DNA of 64,000 nucleotides from FEB-12 sp964503315 (GCA_964503315.1 CAZCZL010000012.1:39121-103120); one strand, 5' to 3'. Counted from the stretch's first letter, positions 43,626 to 52,334 are shown. The notes: generated from the sequence alone by a model not told the origin. Made by a program: numbers and translations.

Positions 43626-43707
43626 CGGAGGTCATTCTCCCTGTCCTCGCCCCGACCTAACATAGCGAACAGATCGTGACGCGTATATCACAATTCGCGG
43701 ATAGCCG

Positions 43708-44136
43708 TTATCCCTTGAACCCGACTTTGGTATGAGTGCCGTCGCAGAACGGCTTTCTGCCGGACTGCCCACATCGGCAGAGCGCTGTCTTGCGGTCTTT
43801 GCTTTCCTCGCGTCCGTCGGCATGCTTGAGCGTGATCCGCCCGGAGACGATAAGCGGACCATTTGATGTTACTTCGATAACAATGGAAGGATCTCCATCT
43901 GACTTGACTTCTGTGCCCGCGTTTCTCTCCCAGGACAATGCGCCCGATGGGCACTGGTCGACCTGGGCCATTATCTGCTCCGAAGTGGCGCCATCCATTT
44001 TCACCCACGGCCGTTCTTTCGGCTGAAAGACCGCACCGAGTCCTTTCCAGCAGAGGGTTGAGTGGATGCAGAGATCCGGCTTCCAGACCACTGTTATCTC
44101 GCCGTTGGTGTATTTCTTGGTTATCTCATCGCGCAT
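43708..44136 (-). CDS. YjdI-type Fe-S domain fused to a CDGSH domain
   Basis: A 142-residue protein. Residues about 8-70 match the mono-cluster domain of E. coli YjdI, with cysteines C23, C29 and C62 (DLCIHSTLCWKG...DQCPSGALSW). Residues about 95-140 are a CDGSH domain: CRCGQSGRKPFCDGTH with the 3Cys-1His 2Fe-2S ligands C120, C122, C131 and H135. ATG 44136 is preferred over the longer frame (to 44199), because the extra part overlaps the preceding gene's end without family similarity. It follows a small GNAT gene by 16 bases, the same pairing as yjdI-yjdJ. A redox or electron-transfer role is likely. Confidence 0.88.
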   Translation of the reverse strand: MRDEITKKYTNGEITVVWKPDLCIHSTLCWKGLGAVFQPKERPWVKMDGATSEQIMAQVDQCPSGALSWERNAGTEVKSDGDPSIVIEVTSNGPLIVSGRITLKHADGREESKDRKTALCRCGQSGRKPFCDGTHTKVGFKG

Positions 44137-44152
44137 GCGGTCTGATTCCTTT

Positions 44153-44437
44153 CTACTTGATCGCGACGTCGGCATACTCGGTATGCCGTTCGAATTCACT
44201 TTTGGCGAATGGGCAGAGCGGAACGATTTTCAACTGCTGCTCCCTCGCCATGTCTACCCCCGCTTTCACCAATCGCGCGCCGATCCCCTGCCCTTTGAGC
44301 GTCGGCGAAACCTCGGTATGGTCGATTATCATGAGGACCGATGTGGACATGACGTAGGTCATCTCGGCGACTCGCTGGCCATCCTGTTCGATAAAGAAGC
44401 TCCCCTTGGAACCGTCGAAGCTGTGCTGAATCTCCAT
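44153..44437 (-). CDS. Small GNAT-fold acetyltransferase (YjdJ-like)
   Basis: A 94-residue minimal GNAT domain. The acetyl-CoA loop reads LKGQGIGARLV (48-58), and the tail LKIVPLCPFAKSEFERHTEYADV matches the compact YjdJ/NATD1 type. It is first of a two-gene set with the YjdI-CDGSH protein. In E. coli the same two families are neighbours, which supports the assignment. The substrate is unknown in both cases. Confidence 0.88.
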   Translation of the reverse strand: MEIQHSFDGSKGSFFIEQDGQRVAEMTYVMSTSVLMIIDHTEVSPTLKGQGIGARLVKAGVDMAREQQLKIVPLCPFAKSEFERHTEYADVAIK

Positions 44438-44521
44438 AGGTCCTCAGAAGTGGTTGAAGTGCTTGAACGCACCGGTGATATACGGTCAAACATCCCAGAA
44501 GACACGGCTGTTCCGGACGGC

Positions 44522-44554
44522 AAAAGAAAACCGGCAGCGTGTGGCTGCCGGTTT
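44522..44554 (-). terminator. Terminator of the DUF4397-T9SS gene
   Basis: AAACCGGCAGC (44528-44538) and GCTGCCGGTTT (44544-44554) form a perfect 11-bp stem with a 5-base loop. The minus strand continues TTTTCTTTT. It lies 23 bases after the stop. Confidence 0.92.
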
Positions 44555-44576
44555 CCAGTCGTCCGAGAACCGATTG

Positions 44577-46340
44577 TTACTTAAGCAAGCTCATCTTCTT
44601 GCTTTGCGTCACTCCTCCCGCCGTGAGACGGTAGAAGTACACCCCCGAAGACAGATTCGAGGCATCAAACTGAACCGTGTGTGAACCGGCACCCATGGGG
44701 CCATCCACCAGGGACGCGACCTCCTGACCGATCACGTTGTACACCTTCAGGGAGACATCTGACGGTGTCGGCAGCGAGAATTCGATCGTCGTGGTCGGGT
44801 TGAACGGGTTCGGGTAGTTCTGATTCAAAGCGAAATCAGACGGGAGACTGCTCTCGACCTTAGCCAAACCGGCCGAGGCATCAACCGCCGGCAGAGCGAC
44901 GACCGTGCCATTCGGCAGAGCGGCAAAGAGGCCAAAGGCGGCGCCATTCTGGTTTGCGGACGGATTGAGGAACCCGGACGCAAAGACGATGGCGGCGCCA
45001 CCAGCCAGACCGCGAAGGTCAGCTTCAAAGGAAGCGACGACGGTCTTGTTGTCACCAGACGGAGTCACATCAAGAATGTATTTCCAAGCCGGCAGCAAGC
45101 GACGATCAGAGAAAGAACCATATGCGAGGTTGTCGATGATCGGGATCCGGACTTTCCCGAGCTGCGGTACAACGTCAACCGCAGGAGCATCGCTCGCGCC
45201 ATGGAACGCGATCAGGCTCACGAAGTGACCAAAGGGGGCTTTCTCCGCGATTCCATCCTGCGGATAGAGTGAGAAACCGATCGGCAGGCCGTCAGGATTC
45301 GCGGCGAAACCGGCGGGGTCAAGAACACCATTCGCCATGGCGACATAGGTGCGACCAGGAGTCAGAGTGACAGTGAACGTCGCCAGCGCATCCGAGGCGC
45401 CGGTGCTGGTGCCCGGAGCAACGCCGATCTCCAGCGGCGTACCGGCCGGAACATCCACAAAAGGCGTCGCCGTGCGGAACGCGAAGTTGTCGAGAAGCAG
45501 GCCACCATTGACGTAGACATCTACCATTTCAGCAGCCGGATCGGCGGCATTGTGAATCACCTGCAAGCGGGCAGTCGTGATCTGCGGAAGCTCGATAACC
45601 GTGCCATTCGGCAACGCAGCGAAGAGACCAAAGGCGGCACCATTCTGATTGGCCGCAGGATTCAGGAAACCGGAGGCAAAAACAACAGCCGCGCCGCCGG
45701 CCAAGCCTGACAAGTCAGCTTCATACGCGGCCACAACGGTGTTCTCATCGCCAGCCGGCGTGATATTGATCTGATATTTGCGCGGAGAAAGGTCTCTGTA
45801 CCCGGAGAATTCGCCATACGAGAGGTCGCTCACCAGCGCCCAGGAGTACTTGCCAGTGACGCGGACATCAACGGCCGGAGCATCCGTCGCGCCATGGAAA
45901 ACGTTCAGATCGACGTTACGACGCCAGGTGGCTTTTTCGCGCATCTTGTCTTTCGCGAAAAGTGTGAAACCGATCGACTTGCCATCAGGATTTGCCGTGA
46001 AGGCGTTCGGATCCAGAACGCCGTTGGCGACCGCCACGTAGACCTTCCCTCTCTGCAACGTGACAGGGATGGTGGCGAGGATGTCGGCCGATGAGGAACT
46101 GGATCCCGGCGCGACGCCGATATTCAACTGCACACCGGCGGGAACATCGATAAACGGAGTCGCTGCGCGGAACGCGAAATCGTTGAGGAGGAGTTCGCCG
46201 TTCACGTAGATGTCAACGACGGCTGCCGCTGGATCGGCCGCATTGTGAATCACCTGCAAACGGGCTGTCTTTGCGCGACTTGCGAACGCAGAGGTGGCCA
46301 GAAGGGCCAGTGCCGCGACGAGAATTAGTAAGCGTTTCAT
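44577..46340 (-). CDS. Surface protein: tandem DUF4397 units and a type IX secretion sorting tail
   Basis: A 587-residue exported protein (signal 1-20). Residues about 24-256 and 257-490 are two copies of one unit of about 230 residues, each beginning TARLQVIHNAADPAA and ending GLFAALPNGTV. Each unit holds DUF4397-like halves with HGA(T/S)DAPAVDV motifs. Residues about 505-587 are a type IX sorting domain: NQNYPNPFNPTTTIEFSLP, later VYNVIGQEV, and SSGVYFYRLTAG, ending in SLLK. It should be carried across the outer membrane and anchored or released at the surface. DUF4397 relatives are thought to be adhesive or structural. It is the last gene of a surface-protein group. Confidence 0.92.
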   Translation of the reverse strand: MKRLLILVAALALLATSAFASRAKTARLQVIHNAADPAAAVVDIYVNGELLLNDFAFRAATPFIDVPAGVQLNIGVAPGSSSSSADILATIPVTLQRGKVYVAVANGVLDPNAFTANPDGKSIGFTLFAKDKMREKATWRRNVDLNVFHGATDAPAVDVRVTGKYSWALVSDLSYGEFSGYRDLSPRKYQINITPAGDENTVVAAYEADLSGLAGGAAVVFASGFLNPAANQNGAAFGLFAALPNGTVIELPQITTARLQVIHNAADPAAEMVDVYVNGGLLLDNFAFRTATPFVDVPAGTPLEIGVAPGTSTGASDALATFTVTLTPGRTYVAMANGVLDPAGFAANPDGLPIGFSLYPQDGIAEKAPFGHFVSLIAFHGASDAPAVDVVPQLGKVRIPIIDNLAYGSFSDRRLLPAWKYILDVTPSGDNKTVVASFEADLRGLAGGAAIVFASGFLNPSANQNGAAFGLFAALPNGTVVALPAVDASAGLAKVESSLPSDFALNQNYPNPFNPTTTIEFSLPTPSDVSLKVYNVIGQEVASLVDGPMGAGSHTVQFDASNLSSGVYFYRLTAGGVTQSKKMSLLK

Positions 46341-46423
46341 CTTCTTGTGCTCCTGTATGAGACTGTTGTTTGTTTATAGGTAAGGGCCCCGGCATCGTCC
46401 AGCCGAGGCCCGAACTTGTCTGG

Positions 46424-47107
46424 TTAGTTGTTGACGATTATCTCCGCGCCAAGCGCCTGGGCGGCTGCGCCACCGACAAACCCTTTGGCGAAGACGGTGT
46501 AGATCTCACCGGCCGTGAGGGTAATACCGTTCAGGCTGAGTACTACGGTGTTGTTGGTCGCGGCATCGCGAACCTGCAGATTGTAGGTGCCGGCATCTAG
46601 CGGAGTGAAGTCAGTCGCCTGCTTAAACGCCTTATTACCGAACACGATAGTACCGTTGGTCAGGGTGATATTCACGGCCGGGGCATTCGGAGAGAGGTGA
46701 ACGAAGCGGACGTGCGCCTTGCCGGCAGCCGGCGTCGCCAGATTATCCTCGAGCACAACGGCCGAGATCTTGCTCACCGAGTCCACCGCAAAGACGGTGT
46801 AGTTTGTGTTGGCCGTCAGCGCGAGATCGGCGTTGATGACGGTCGTGGTGGTCCCAGACACATTTACTTTGACATTGCGGGTTCCGGCGTTCACCGCGAG
46901 GTAGCCGGTATTATCCGGAAAAGCGAGGCCGGTGCCGGCGACCGCGTTATCGACCAGCAGGTCAACGGCTGGGGCGTTCGGCGAAGCGTGGACAACCATC
47001 ACATTGGCCTTGGGCTGCGACGCGACCGGGTTGTCGTCGTCGCTGCAGGAAGTGATCGCCAGCGGAAGAGCGGCGAGCATCGTTACGAAAATTGCTTTCT
47101 TAAACAT
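46424..47107 (-). CDS. DUF4397 lipoprotein
   Basis: A 227-residue lipoprotein with lipobox ITSC (Cys21) followed by an acidic SDDDN stretch, a common surface-export context. It has two DUF4397-type repeats, each beginning with HASPNAPAVDLLVD or HLSPNAPAVNITL, about 105 residues apart. It lacks the type IX tail of its larger neighbour. It lies 83 bases upstream of that gene and 95 downstream of the fasciclin gene, so the three could be cotranscribed. Confidence 0.88.
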   Translation of the reverse strand: MFKKAIFVTMLAALPLAITSCSDDDNPVASQPKANVMVVHASPNAPAVDLLVDNAVAGTGLAFPDNTGYLAVNAGTRNVKVNVSGTTTTVINADLALTANTNYTVFAVDSVSKISAVVLEDNLATPAAGKAHVRFVHLSPNAPAVNITLTNGTIVFGNKAFKQATDFTPLDAGTYNLQVRDAATNNTVVLSLNGITLTAGEIYTVFAKGFVGGAAAQALGAEIIVNN

Positions 47108-47202
47108 TGGTTTTCTCCTCTATCTGTTTTCGTTCTTGTCAGTTTGGGTCGGGTCGCGCCAGCAATAGGCGGCACGACCCGTTCGATCAGTTCTTAGTGA
47201 TG

Positions 47203-47712
47203 TTATTCTTTCTCTTTGGGCAGAATGACCGCGTCGATGACATGGATCACGCCGTTCGAGGCGGTGATATCGGTCGTCACGACCTTGGCATTGTCCACCA
47301 TGACGCCATCTTTGCCGGAGGTGATCTTTACGCTCTGACCGTTGACGGTCTTGGCTTCAGTCAGCTTGACCACATCGGCGGCTTTCACTTCGCCGGCAAC
47401 AACGTGGTAGGTCAAAATGGCGGTTAGTTTCGCTTTGTCCTTGAGGAGAGCCTCAACGGTACCAGCTGGAAGTTTCTTGAACGCTTCGTCGGTCGGCGCA
47501 AAGACGGTGAAAGGACCTTTTCCCTTCAAAGTCTCCACCAATCCGGCGGCCTGAACGGCCGTCACCAGCGTGGTGAAGCTGCCGGCAGAGACCGCGGTCT
47601 CAACGATGTCCATCTGCTTGGCCGGGGCTTTTTTGTCGGAGTCACCCGCCTGGGCGGAGACGAACAGGCCCATCAGGGCGACAGCGAGTGCGAATGATTT
47701 CAGAGTCTTCAT
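47203..47712 (-). CDS. Secreted fasciclin (FAS1) domain protein
   Basis: A 169-residue protein with a signal peptide (ending near AQA) and one FAS1 domain. Both conserved boxes are present: GPFTVFAPTDEAFKKLP and, near the C terminus, SNGVIHVIDAVILP, with the central YHVV. FAS1 domains mediate adhesion. ATG 47712 with AAGGA 10 bases before it is preferred; an ATG 3 codons earlier is too close to the same site. It sits between DUF378 and DUF4397 genes on one strand. Confidence 0.93.
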   Translation of the reverse strand: MKTLKSFALAVALMGLFVSAQAGDSDKKAPAKQMDIVETAVSAGSFTTLVTAVQAAGLVETLKGKGPFTVFAPTDEAFKKLPAGTVEALLKDKAKLTAILTYHVVAGEVKAADVVKLTEAKTVNGQSVKITSGKDGVMVDNAKVVTTDITASNGVIHVIDAVILPKEKE

Positions 47713-47763
47713 TGTAGTCATATCCTTTTATTCAGACTTTTCATGTTTCATAGGAATTCAGAG

Positions 47764-47985
47764 TTAGGCGCGGGCCGCGGCCATTCCCCAGCGACGCTGA
47801 ATCGCTTTCCACTGGAGCATCTGATAGATGGCGCAGGCGCCAACGGCCACATAGACCAGGCGGCTTAGCATCGTTGAATCACCAAACAGCGTGGCGACCA
47901 GATCAAAATTCATGAAGCCAACGAGTCCCCAGTTTAGGCCGCCGACGACCAGCAGCAAGGCGACGATTGTGTCTACAGATTTCAT
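47764..47985 (-). CDS. DUF378 small membrane protein
   Basis: A 73-residue protein with two membrane helices. MKSVDTIVALLLVVGGLNWGLVGFMNFDLV contains the LNWGL motif typical of DUF378. The second helix is followed by a basic tail (RRWGMAAARA). ATG 47985 is preferred over the longer frame because AGGAGAGA precedes it closely. It is the first gene of the minus-strand surface group and directly follows the 11-bp direct repeats. Function is unknown. Confidence 0.88.
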   Translation of the reverse strand: MKSVDTIVALLLVVGGLNWGLVGFMNFDLVATLFGDSTMLSRLVYVAVGACAIYQMLQWKAIQRRWGMAAARA

Positions 47986-48032
47986 TATTCTCTCCTCTCT
48001 TAAAGGTTCGAGTGTCTCAAACACTCAACCGA

Positions 48033-48065
48033 TTTGTTCATCGTTTGTCTATCGTTTGCCTAATT
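48033..48065 (-). promoter_or_regulatory. Three 11-bp direct repeats, candidate CarH-type operator
   Basis: On the plus strand TTTGTTCATCG, TTTGTCTATCG and TTTGCCTAATT follow one another with exact 11-base spacing. Read on the minus strand the first two fit nnTnnACAnnn, the 11-bp repeat unit recognised by B12-dependent CarH; the third has GCA for ACA. The array lies 48-80 bases before the DUF378 start, and the CarH-like gene is immediately divergent. Confidence 0.6.
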
Positions 48066-48245
48066 AAACTCTTGACTGCCCTTGGAAGTTCACGAAAAGT
48101 GCGGATTTTTTTGGAAATCGTATAAGTGATTGTATTATAGTAATATAGAATGAGCGTATACGTGGCGACAGGGTTGATTTGCTAACAAAATGGAACTTAC
48201 CGCTTGTCTAATGTCTTAAAGAAGTGTACATTATGTCTAACATTA

Positions 48246-49199
48246 ATGATGATTGACACGACGGGTCTTATAAGGATGGAACTAGCCAAAGAACCGGGAC
48301 TGGGCATTCGGGCCGTGGCGAAACGACTCGGCATCAGCCAGCACTTGATAAGGGTGTGGGAAAAGCGCTATCGGGCGGTCACACCCAATCGTACAGATAC
48401 CAATCGTCGTCTCTATTCTGAAACCGAGATCGAGCATTTGCGCCTGCTTAATATGGCGGTGCAGGCCGGTCACAGGATCGGGGATATCGCATCCATGACT
48501 AATTCCGAGTTGGAGCGATTGATCGGATCAAGAACCGCGACTCTGCCGGCTGTCGAATCGGAGAATACGTCGGCGTATTTCGTGGAGCGCGCGCTCAAGG
48601 CAATCAAGAAGCTGGATGCGGAAGAGTTGGATGCTGTGCTGACCCTTGCGGAGGTTCAACTCGGGCAGGCTGTAGTTCTGGACAAAGTAATACTTCCGCT
48701 GATGGATCAGGTTGGGTCACTCTGGAAAGAGGGCTCTCTGCGCATCGCACATGAGCATATGGCGACCGCTATGGTGAGTCAGCATGTTGGGGCAATGCTG
48801 CTCTCGCACCGATATCCGGCCAACGCGCCCGGAATAGTGATCTCAACACCGGCAGGCCAGTTGCATGAACTTGGCGCGATGATCGCTGCAGTCCAGGCAG
48901 CACTTGAGGGATGGCGCCCGATCTATCTCGGACCGAGCCTTCCAGCTGAGGAGATTGCCGGTTCCGTTCAACAGACGGGAGCCACGGCGATAGCGTTGAG
49001 TGTTGTGTTTCCCGCGGATGACCCACGCTTGCCGGGTGAGATGGCCAGACTTCGCCGTCTGATCGGCGACCAGATCCCCATCATCATGGGTGGATCAGCG
49101 GCTCATGCGTATCAATCCGCGTTGCTGGGCGCGGGAATCACCCTAGTTGATGACATGCATGGCCTGCGCACACAGTTGGCAGGGCTCCGCTCGGCGTGA
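48246..49199 (+). CDS. CarH-like MerR-family regulator with B12-binding domain
   Basis: A 317-residue regulator. A MerR-type winged helix (IRAVAKRLGISQHLIRVWEKRY...NRRLYSE, about 20-60) is followed by a helical bundle with W160-x9-E170-H171, the CarH signature that caps adenosylcobalamin. A cobalamin domain with GQLHELG (His207 as probable lower ligand) completes it. CarH proteins bind DNA in the dark with adenosylcobalamin and let go in light. The residue after the capping Trp is Lys, where the best-known CarH has His. The start is uncertain: ATG 48246 or 48249 fits best, and an upstream TTG at 48204 is less likely. It diverges from DUF378 across 260 bases. Confidence 0.9.
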   Translation: MMIDTTGLIRMELAKEPGLGIRAVAKRLGISQHLIRVWEKRYRAVTPNRTDTNRRLYSETEIEHLRLLNMAVQAGHRIGDIASMTNSELERLIGSRTATLPAVESENTSAYFVERALKAIKKLDAEELDAVLTLAEVQLGQAVVLDKVILPLMDQVGSLWKEGSLRIAHEHMATAMVSQHVGAMLLSHRYPANAPGIVISTPAGQLHELGAMIAAVQAALEGWRPIYLGPSLPAEEIAGSVQQTGATAIALSVVFPADDPRLPGEMARLRRLIGDQIPIIMGGSAAHAYQSALLGAGITLVDDMHGLRTQLAGLRSA

Positions 49200-49217
49200 C
49201 CGGGAAACAGGGGAGGT

Positions 49218-49793
49218 TCACCCCGCGTTGTCGAAGGCCTGTTTGATCCAGCCATACAACTCGTCATTGACCTCTGAAACGTCGGTGAGTTTGACTTTGT
49301 AATTGCACATACCGCCGGCCGGAAGTTCTTCAAGACGTCCTCCCGCTTTCAACCCTTTCACATTCAGTCCAATCTCGAACCGTGTATTGGTCGCGGGGCC
49401 GATCATGGCGAACTGTTTTTTGCGTCGAAGGCTGACATATCCCTTTTTCGGAGCGATCTCAAATTCGCCGAACGTATTGATCTTTTTCATGAGCGCATCA
49501 TGGATCGGTCGCATGTGGGCTTTGGGACCGGTATAGATAGTATCCAGAACATCGCCGCCGGCCGAGGTTGCTTCCTGCGCGACACTGACGCCATCGCTCT
49601 TAAGAACCACATGCGTTAGCGTGTTAGCATCGCCATGTCCCAAACCAAGCTCCTTTTTGAGCATATCGCGGATCTCACCATGTTTGGTCAGACCGCTCGA
49701 CGTCACGATCTTGGCAAGTTCTTCCAGCGATTTGCCGGTCTTGGCCTGAATGTTTTTCAGTTGAGTTTGAAGAGCCTGCTGTGGATCGGCCAT
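49218..49793 (-). CDS. DUF4287 / DUF5655 domain protein
   Basis: A 191-residue cytoplasmic protein. Residues about 10-65 (LKNIQAKTGKSLEELAKIVTSSGLTKHGEIRDMLKKELGLGHGDANTL) form the helical DUF4287 unit. Residues about 80-190 (YTGPKAHMRPIHDALMKKI...GYVSLRRKKQFAMIGPATNTRFEIGLN) match the DUF5655 domain. Both are widespread without a known function; DUF5655 is often seen with nucleic-acid or stress proteins. The stop codon is 18 bases from the convergent CarH-like gene. A secreted hydrolase gene ends 6 bases before its start. Confidence 0.88.
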   Translation of the reverse strand: MADPQQALQTQLKNIQAKTGKSLEELAKIVTSSGLTKHGEIRDMLKKELGLGHGDANTLTHVVLKSDGVSVAQEATSAGGDVLDTIYTGPKAHMRPIHDALMKKINTFGEFEIAPKKGYVSLRRKKQFAMIGPATNTRFEIGLNVKGLKAGGRLEELPAGGMCNYKVKLTDVSEVNDELYGWIKQAFDNAG

Positions 49794-49799
49794 CTGCGA

Positions 49800-50795
49800 T
49801 TATCTCCTTCGTTCCTCTGTGATTTCGCGAAACCAGTTGACCAATTCAACCTCATTTACTATCGACCAGGTATGGGGGGAACTTCCCTCTTGATACCCTT
49901 TCCTACTGGCAACAGTCGTCACGAGCTCGGCAGACCGGTTCCCCTGAGTCTGCAATTCGTTTATGAATGCGGCAAGATCGATCGAGTTGATGTCATAATA
50001 GCTCTTTCGTCTATTCGCGATCCACCAATCAATGTCAGGCTCGTGATATGCTCTAACTGGAATTTTCGCAAGTAACCTCGCTCGCCCCCCCATGGGCGAA
50101 TTATGATCGAACACTGAGAATGCGGCATAAACGGCCGGCTTATCATCCGGTTTTCCACCTAGATTCTGCTCTAGTAGATAACTGACCCACCGGGCCTCGT
50201 CGGTGGCGGCACTATGGAAGTTACGAGCCATGACACGCTGGCACGAATGCCAGAACCGAGCAAAATCCAACGGAGCATCGACGGCAACACAGGCCGCTAT
50301 CTGGATGTCGAAGTCCGACTTGTCCTCTATCAGGAACTGCGCAAACCGGAGTGCCCGCATGCCACCCAGTGATTGCCCGACCACACAGATCGGTGCGTCT
50401 GCTATCCCTCTGCTCCGCATGAGCGTTTGAATCTGCCCGGCCGTCGATGCCATCACTGAGTCATCGAAAAAGAACTCAAGCGGGTTGCCGGTCGCAAAAT
50501 GGAGTATTCCGAATCCGTGGGCCAACGCTTCATAGTCGAACTTATTCGGCAAGGGTAAGGCGCTGTCTACGATGATTCGACCACGTTGGAAGAGCAGGAA
50601 CAGCCCATTCAGTCCGGTGGTGTCATCCGGGAGAATGAGTGTATATCCCTGCTCTGTCATCCAGATCTGACGGTCCGGTTCCGGCCCGATACGCAGTAGG
50701 CTGTCAACCTTCTGGTATTGCTCATGGATCACTCGGCAATCTGCCTTTGCAAAGATCCCGATAATGCACAACAGGGCCAAGACGAACTTCATCAA
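49800..50795 (-). CDS. Secreted alpha/beta-hydrolase, function unknown
   Basis: A 331-residue protein with a signal peptide (about 1-18). The nucleophile elbow GQSLGG (140-145, Ser142) follows strand ICVV and precedes MRALRFAQFL, as in alpha/beta-hydrolases. Asp in the later strand (HEPDIDWW) and His in SSPHTWSIVNEVE (His near 311) are plausible partners. The region before the elbow (about 40-110) is longer than in typical lipases. It is 6 bases upstream of the DUF5655 gene. Confidence 0.78.
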   Translation of the reverse strand: MMKFVLALLCIIGIFAKADCRVIHEQYQKVDSLLRIGPEPDRQIWMTEQGYTLILPDDTTGLNGLFLLFQRGRIIVDSALPLPNKFDYEALAHGFGILHFATGNPLEFFFDDSVMASTAGQIQTLMRSRGIADAPICVVGQSLGGMRALRFAQFLIEDKSDFDIQIAACVAVDAPLDFARFWHSCQRVMARNFHSAATDEARWVSYLLEQNLGGKPDDKPAVYAAFSVFDHNSPMGGRARLLAKIPVRAYHEPDIDWWIANRRKSYYDINSIDLAAFINELQTQGNRSAELVTTVASRKGYQEGSSPHTWSIVNEVELVNWFREITEERRR

Positions 50796-50840
50796 TCCGG
50801 TACTCTCTTACAATAGGTGCACTGGCTCTTAAAGCCGACC

Positions 50841-52268
50841 TTAGCGGTCGCCGGTTATTAGCTTATCGATATTCCTGCGCAGATCATCGTACGCGCCATT
50901 ATCCTGGTTGCAAAATACGACCATAGTGATGTCATCATCTGGATAGTATCGCGCTTCGAAGTTTATCCCCGGCGCCTGCCCGGCGTGACCGTAAGATATC
51001 ACGCGACCGGACCGCAGCGCCAGTGCAAATCCATAGCCGTAGGGATAGGCAGGCTCAAGTTCGAGGTTGCGTGGGGTGACCATTTCCTGAAGTGTGACGG
51101 GGGCGACGATCGTATTCCTAGTCAAGCCCCGCATGAACCTGAGCATATCCCGTGGGGTCGAGTATCCGCCACCGGCAGAACTTCCGCGAAGGCCATGCCT
51201 GGCAATCTTCCAACCGTCGCCGCTCCGCGCCAACGGTTCGGCCAGAGTCGTATCGTTGGCCAGTTTCAAGTACGAGTCGGAACTCTCCATCATAAGAGGC
51301 CGATATATATGCTTTCTGACAAAGTCAAAGTAGTCTTCGCCGCTCACCTTTTCGATGATCTTCCCAACCAGGATGAACCCGGAATTGCTGTACTGGAATT
51401 GCGTTCCCGGGGCGAAGGTCGGTGTATCGACCAACACAAACGGGATCATCTGATCGAGAGTCTGAATGCTATCCCAGGCCGCCTCGTACGCGTCGGTCCA
51501 GTAGTCTCCTGAACCTGAAGTGTGCGAGAGCAATTGGCCGACGGTTGCCGAATTGATGTATTCCTTGTGTGGGTAGTCTGGAAAGTAGCGGCTCAATGAG
51601 TCCGTCAGTTGAAGGTTGCCGGCATCACGAAGTTGCATAATCGCCAGCGCGGTGAACATTTTGTTCCCCGAGCCGAGATTCATCCGCGTGTGCGGACTGA
51701 TGGGGCGCGTCCTGGCCGCATCGGCATAGCCGAGATACCGCTCAAAAATGACAGAGTCCCCTTTGGCGATCAGAACAGCCGCGGCCAGGTCATTTTCTTT
51801 ACTCAGTTTTTCGACATAGCTTTTCAGCCAGTCAAGCGTATGCTGGTTATCGATCGAGCCATTGGGGAGGTAGATAGGCTCGGCGACATCGGCAATAAAG
51901 ACGATGCCTTCAAGCCGAACCGCGGGTGTCTTTGCGATCTTGAATTGAAAGTCATGCCATCGGTTATCGGCAGACGATCTCGCGTAGAGGTGCAGATAAT
52001 CGCCAGTTATTTCGGAGTGATGATACTCCAGGTGACCGTACTGACCGTGCAAACGATCGAACAGCGAAATCGCTTTTTCCGGAGTGATTTTGGACAAGAA
52101 GTCAGCCGAGTAAACCTGCTTGGCCCGATCCATTCGTCCTACTTGAGTGGTGTCATTCACTCCCTGTACGAAAAGCGCTCCCAGGTCAGGCGATTCGGCG
52201 GCAGTAAACGGTGCTGCCACTATCAAGATGACGGCAACGCACGCCGAGACGAGATGGTTCAACTTCAT
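50841..52268 (-). CDS. Secreted serine hydrolase, beta-lactamase class C family
   Basis: A 475-residue exported protein. ATG 52268 is chosen because a clean signal peptide follows (MKLNHLVSACVAVILIVAAPFTAAES); the longer frame adds 18 charged residues. An N-terminal module of about 110 residues precedes the hydrolase domain. The S-x-x-K motif is SGNK (Ser200, Lys203), Y-x-N is in QYSNSGF, and a GHAGQAPG loop stands for the HxG box. Such proteins are D-aminopeptidases, esterases or carboxypeptidases; the substrate is not evident. It lies 45 bases upstream of the alpha/beta-hydrolase on the same strand. Confidence 0.9.
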   Translation of the reverse strand: MKLNHLVSACVAVILIVAAPFTAAESPDLGALFVQGVNDTTQVGRMDRAKQVYSADFLSKITPEKAISLFDRLHGQYGHLEYHHSEITGDYLHLYARSSADNRWHDFQFKIAKTPAVRLEGIVFIADVAEPIYLPNGSIDNQHTLDWLKSYVEKLSKENDLAAAVLIAKGDSVIFERYLGYADAARTRPISPHTRMNLGSGNKMFTALAIMQLRDAGNLQLTDSLSRYFPDYPHKEYINSATVGQLLSHTSGSGDYWTDAYEAAWDSIQTLDQMIPFVLVDTPTFAPGTQFQYSNSGFILVGKIIEKVSGEDYFDFVRKHIYRPLMMESSDSYLKLANDTTLAEPLARSGDGWKIARHGLRGSSAGGGYSTPRDMLRFMRGLTRNTIVAPVTLQEMVTPRNLELEPAYPYGYGFALALRSGRVISYGHAGQAPGINFEARYYPDDDITMVVFCNQDNGAYDDLRRNIDKLITGDR

Positions 52269-52334
52269 TATATCGCTTTGTCTCCGCACTTTCCTTCCGC
52301 TCGTTTCCGACTGTGTATCCATCGAATAACGAGC

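Noticed and set aside
48203..48240. Further TGTnnA elements close to the CarH-like start as a second operator
   Set aside because: Their spacing (20 and 9 bases) does not follow an 11-base register, unlike the array at 48033-48065.
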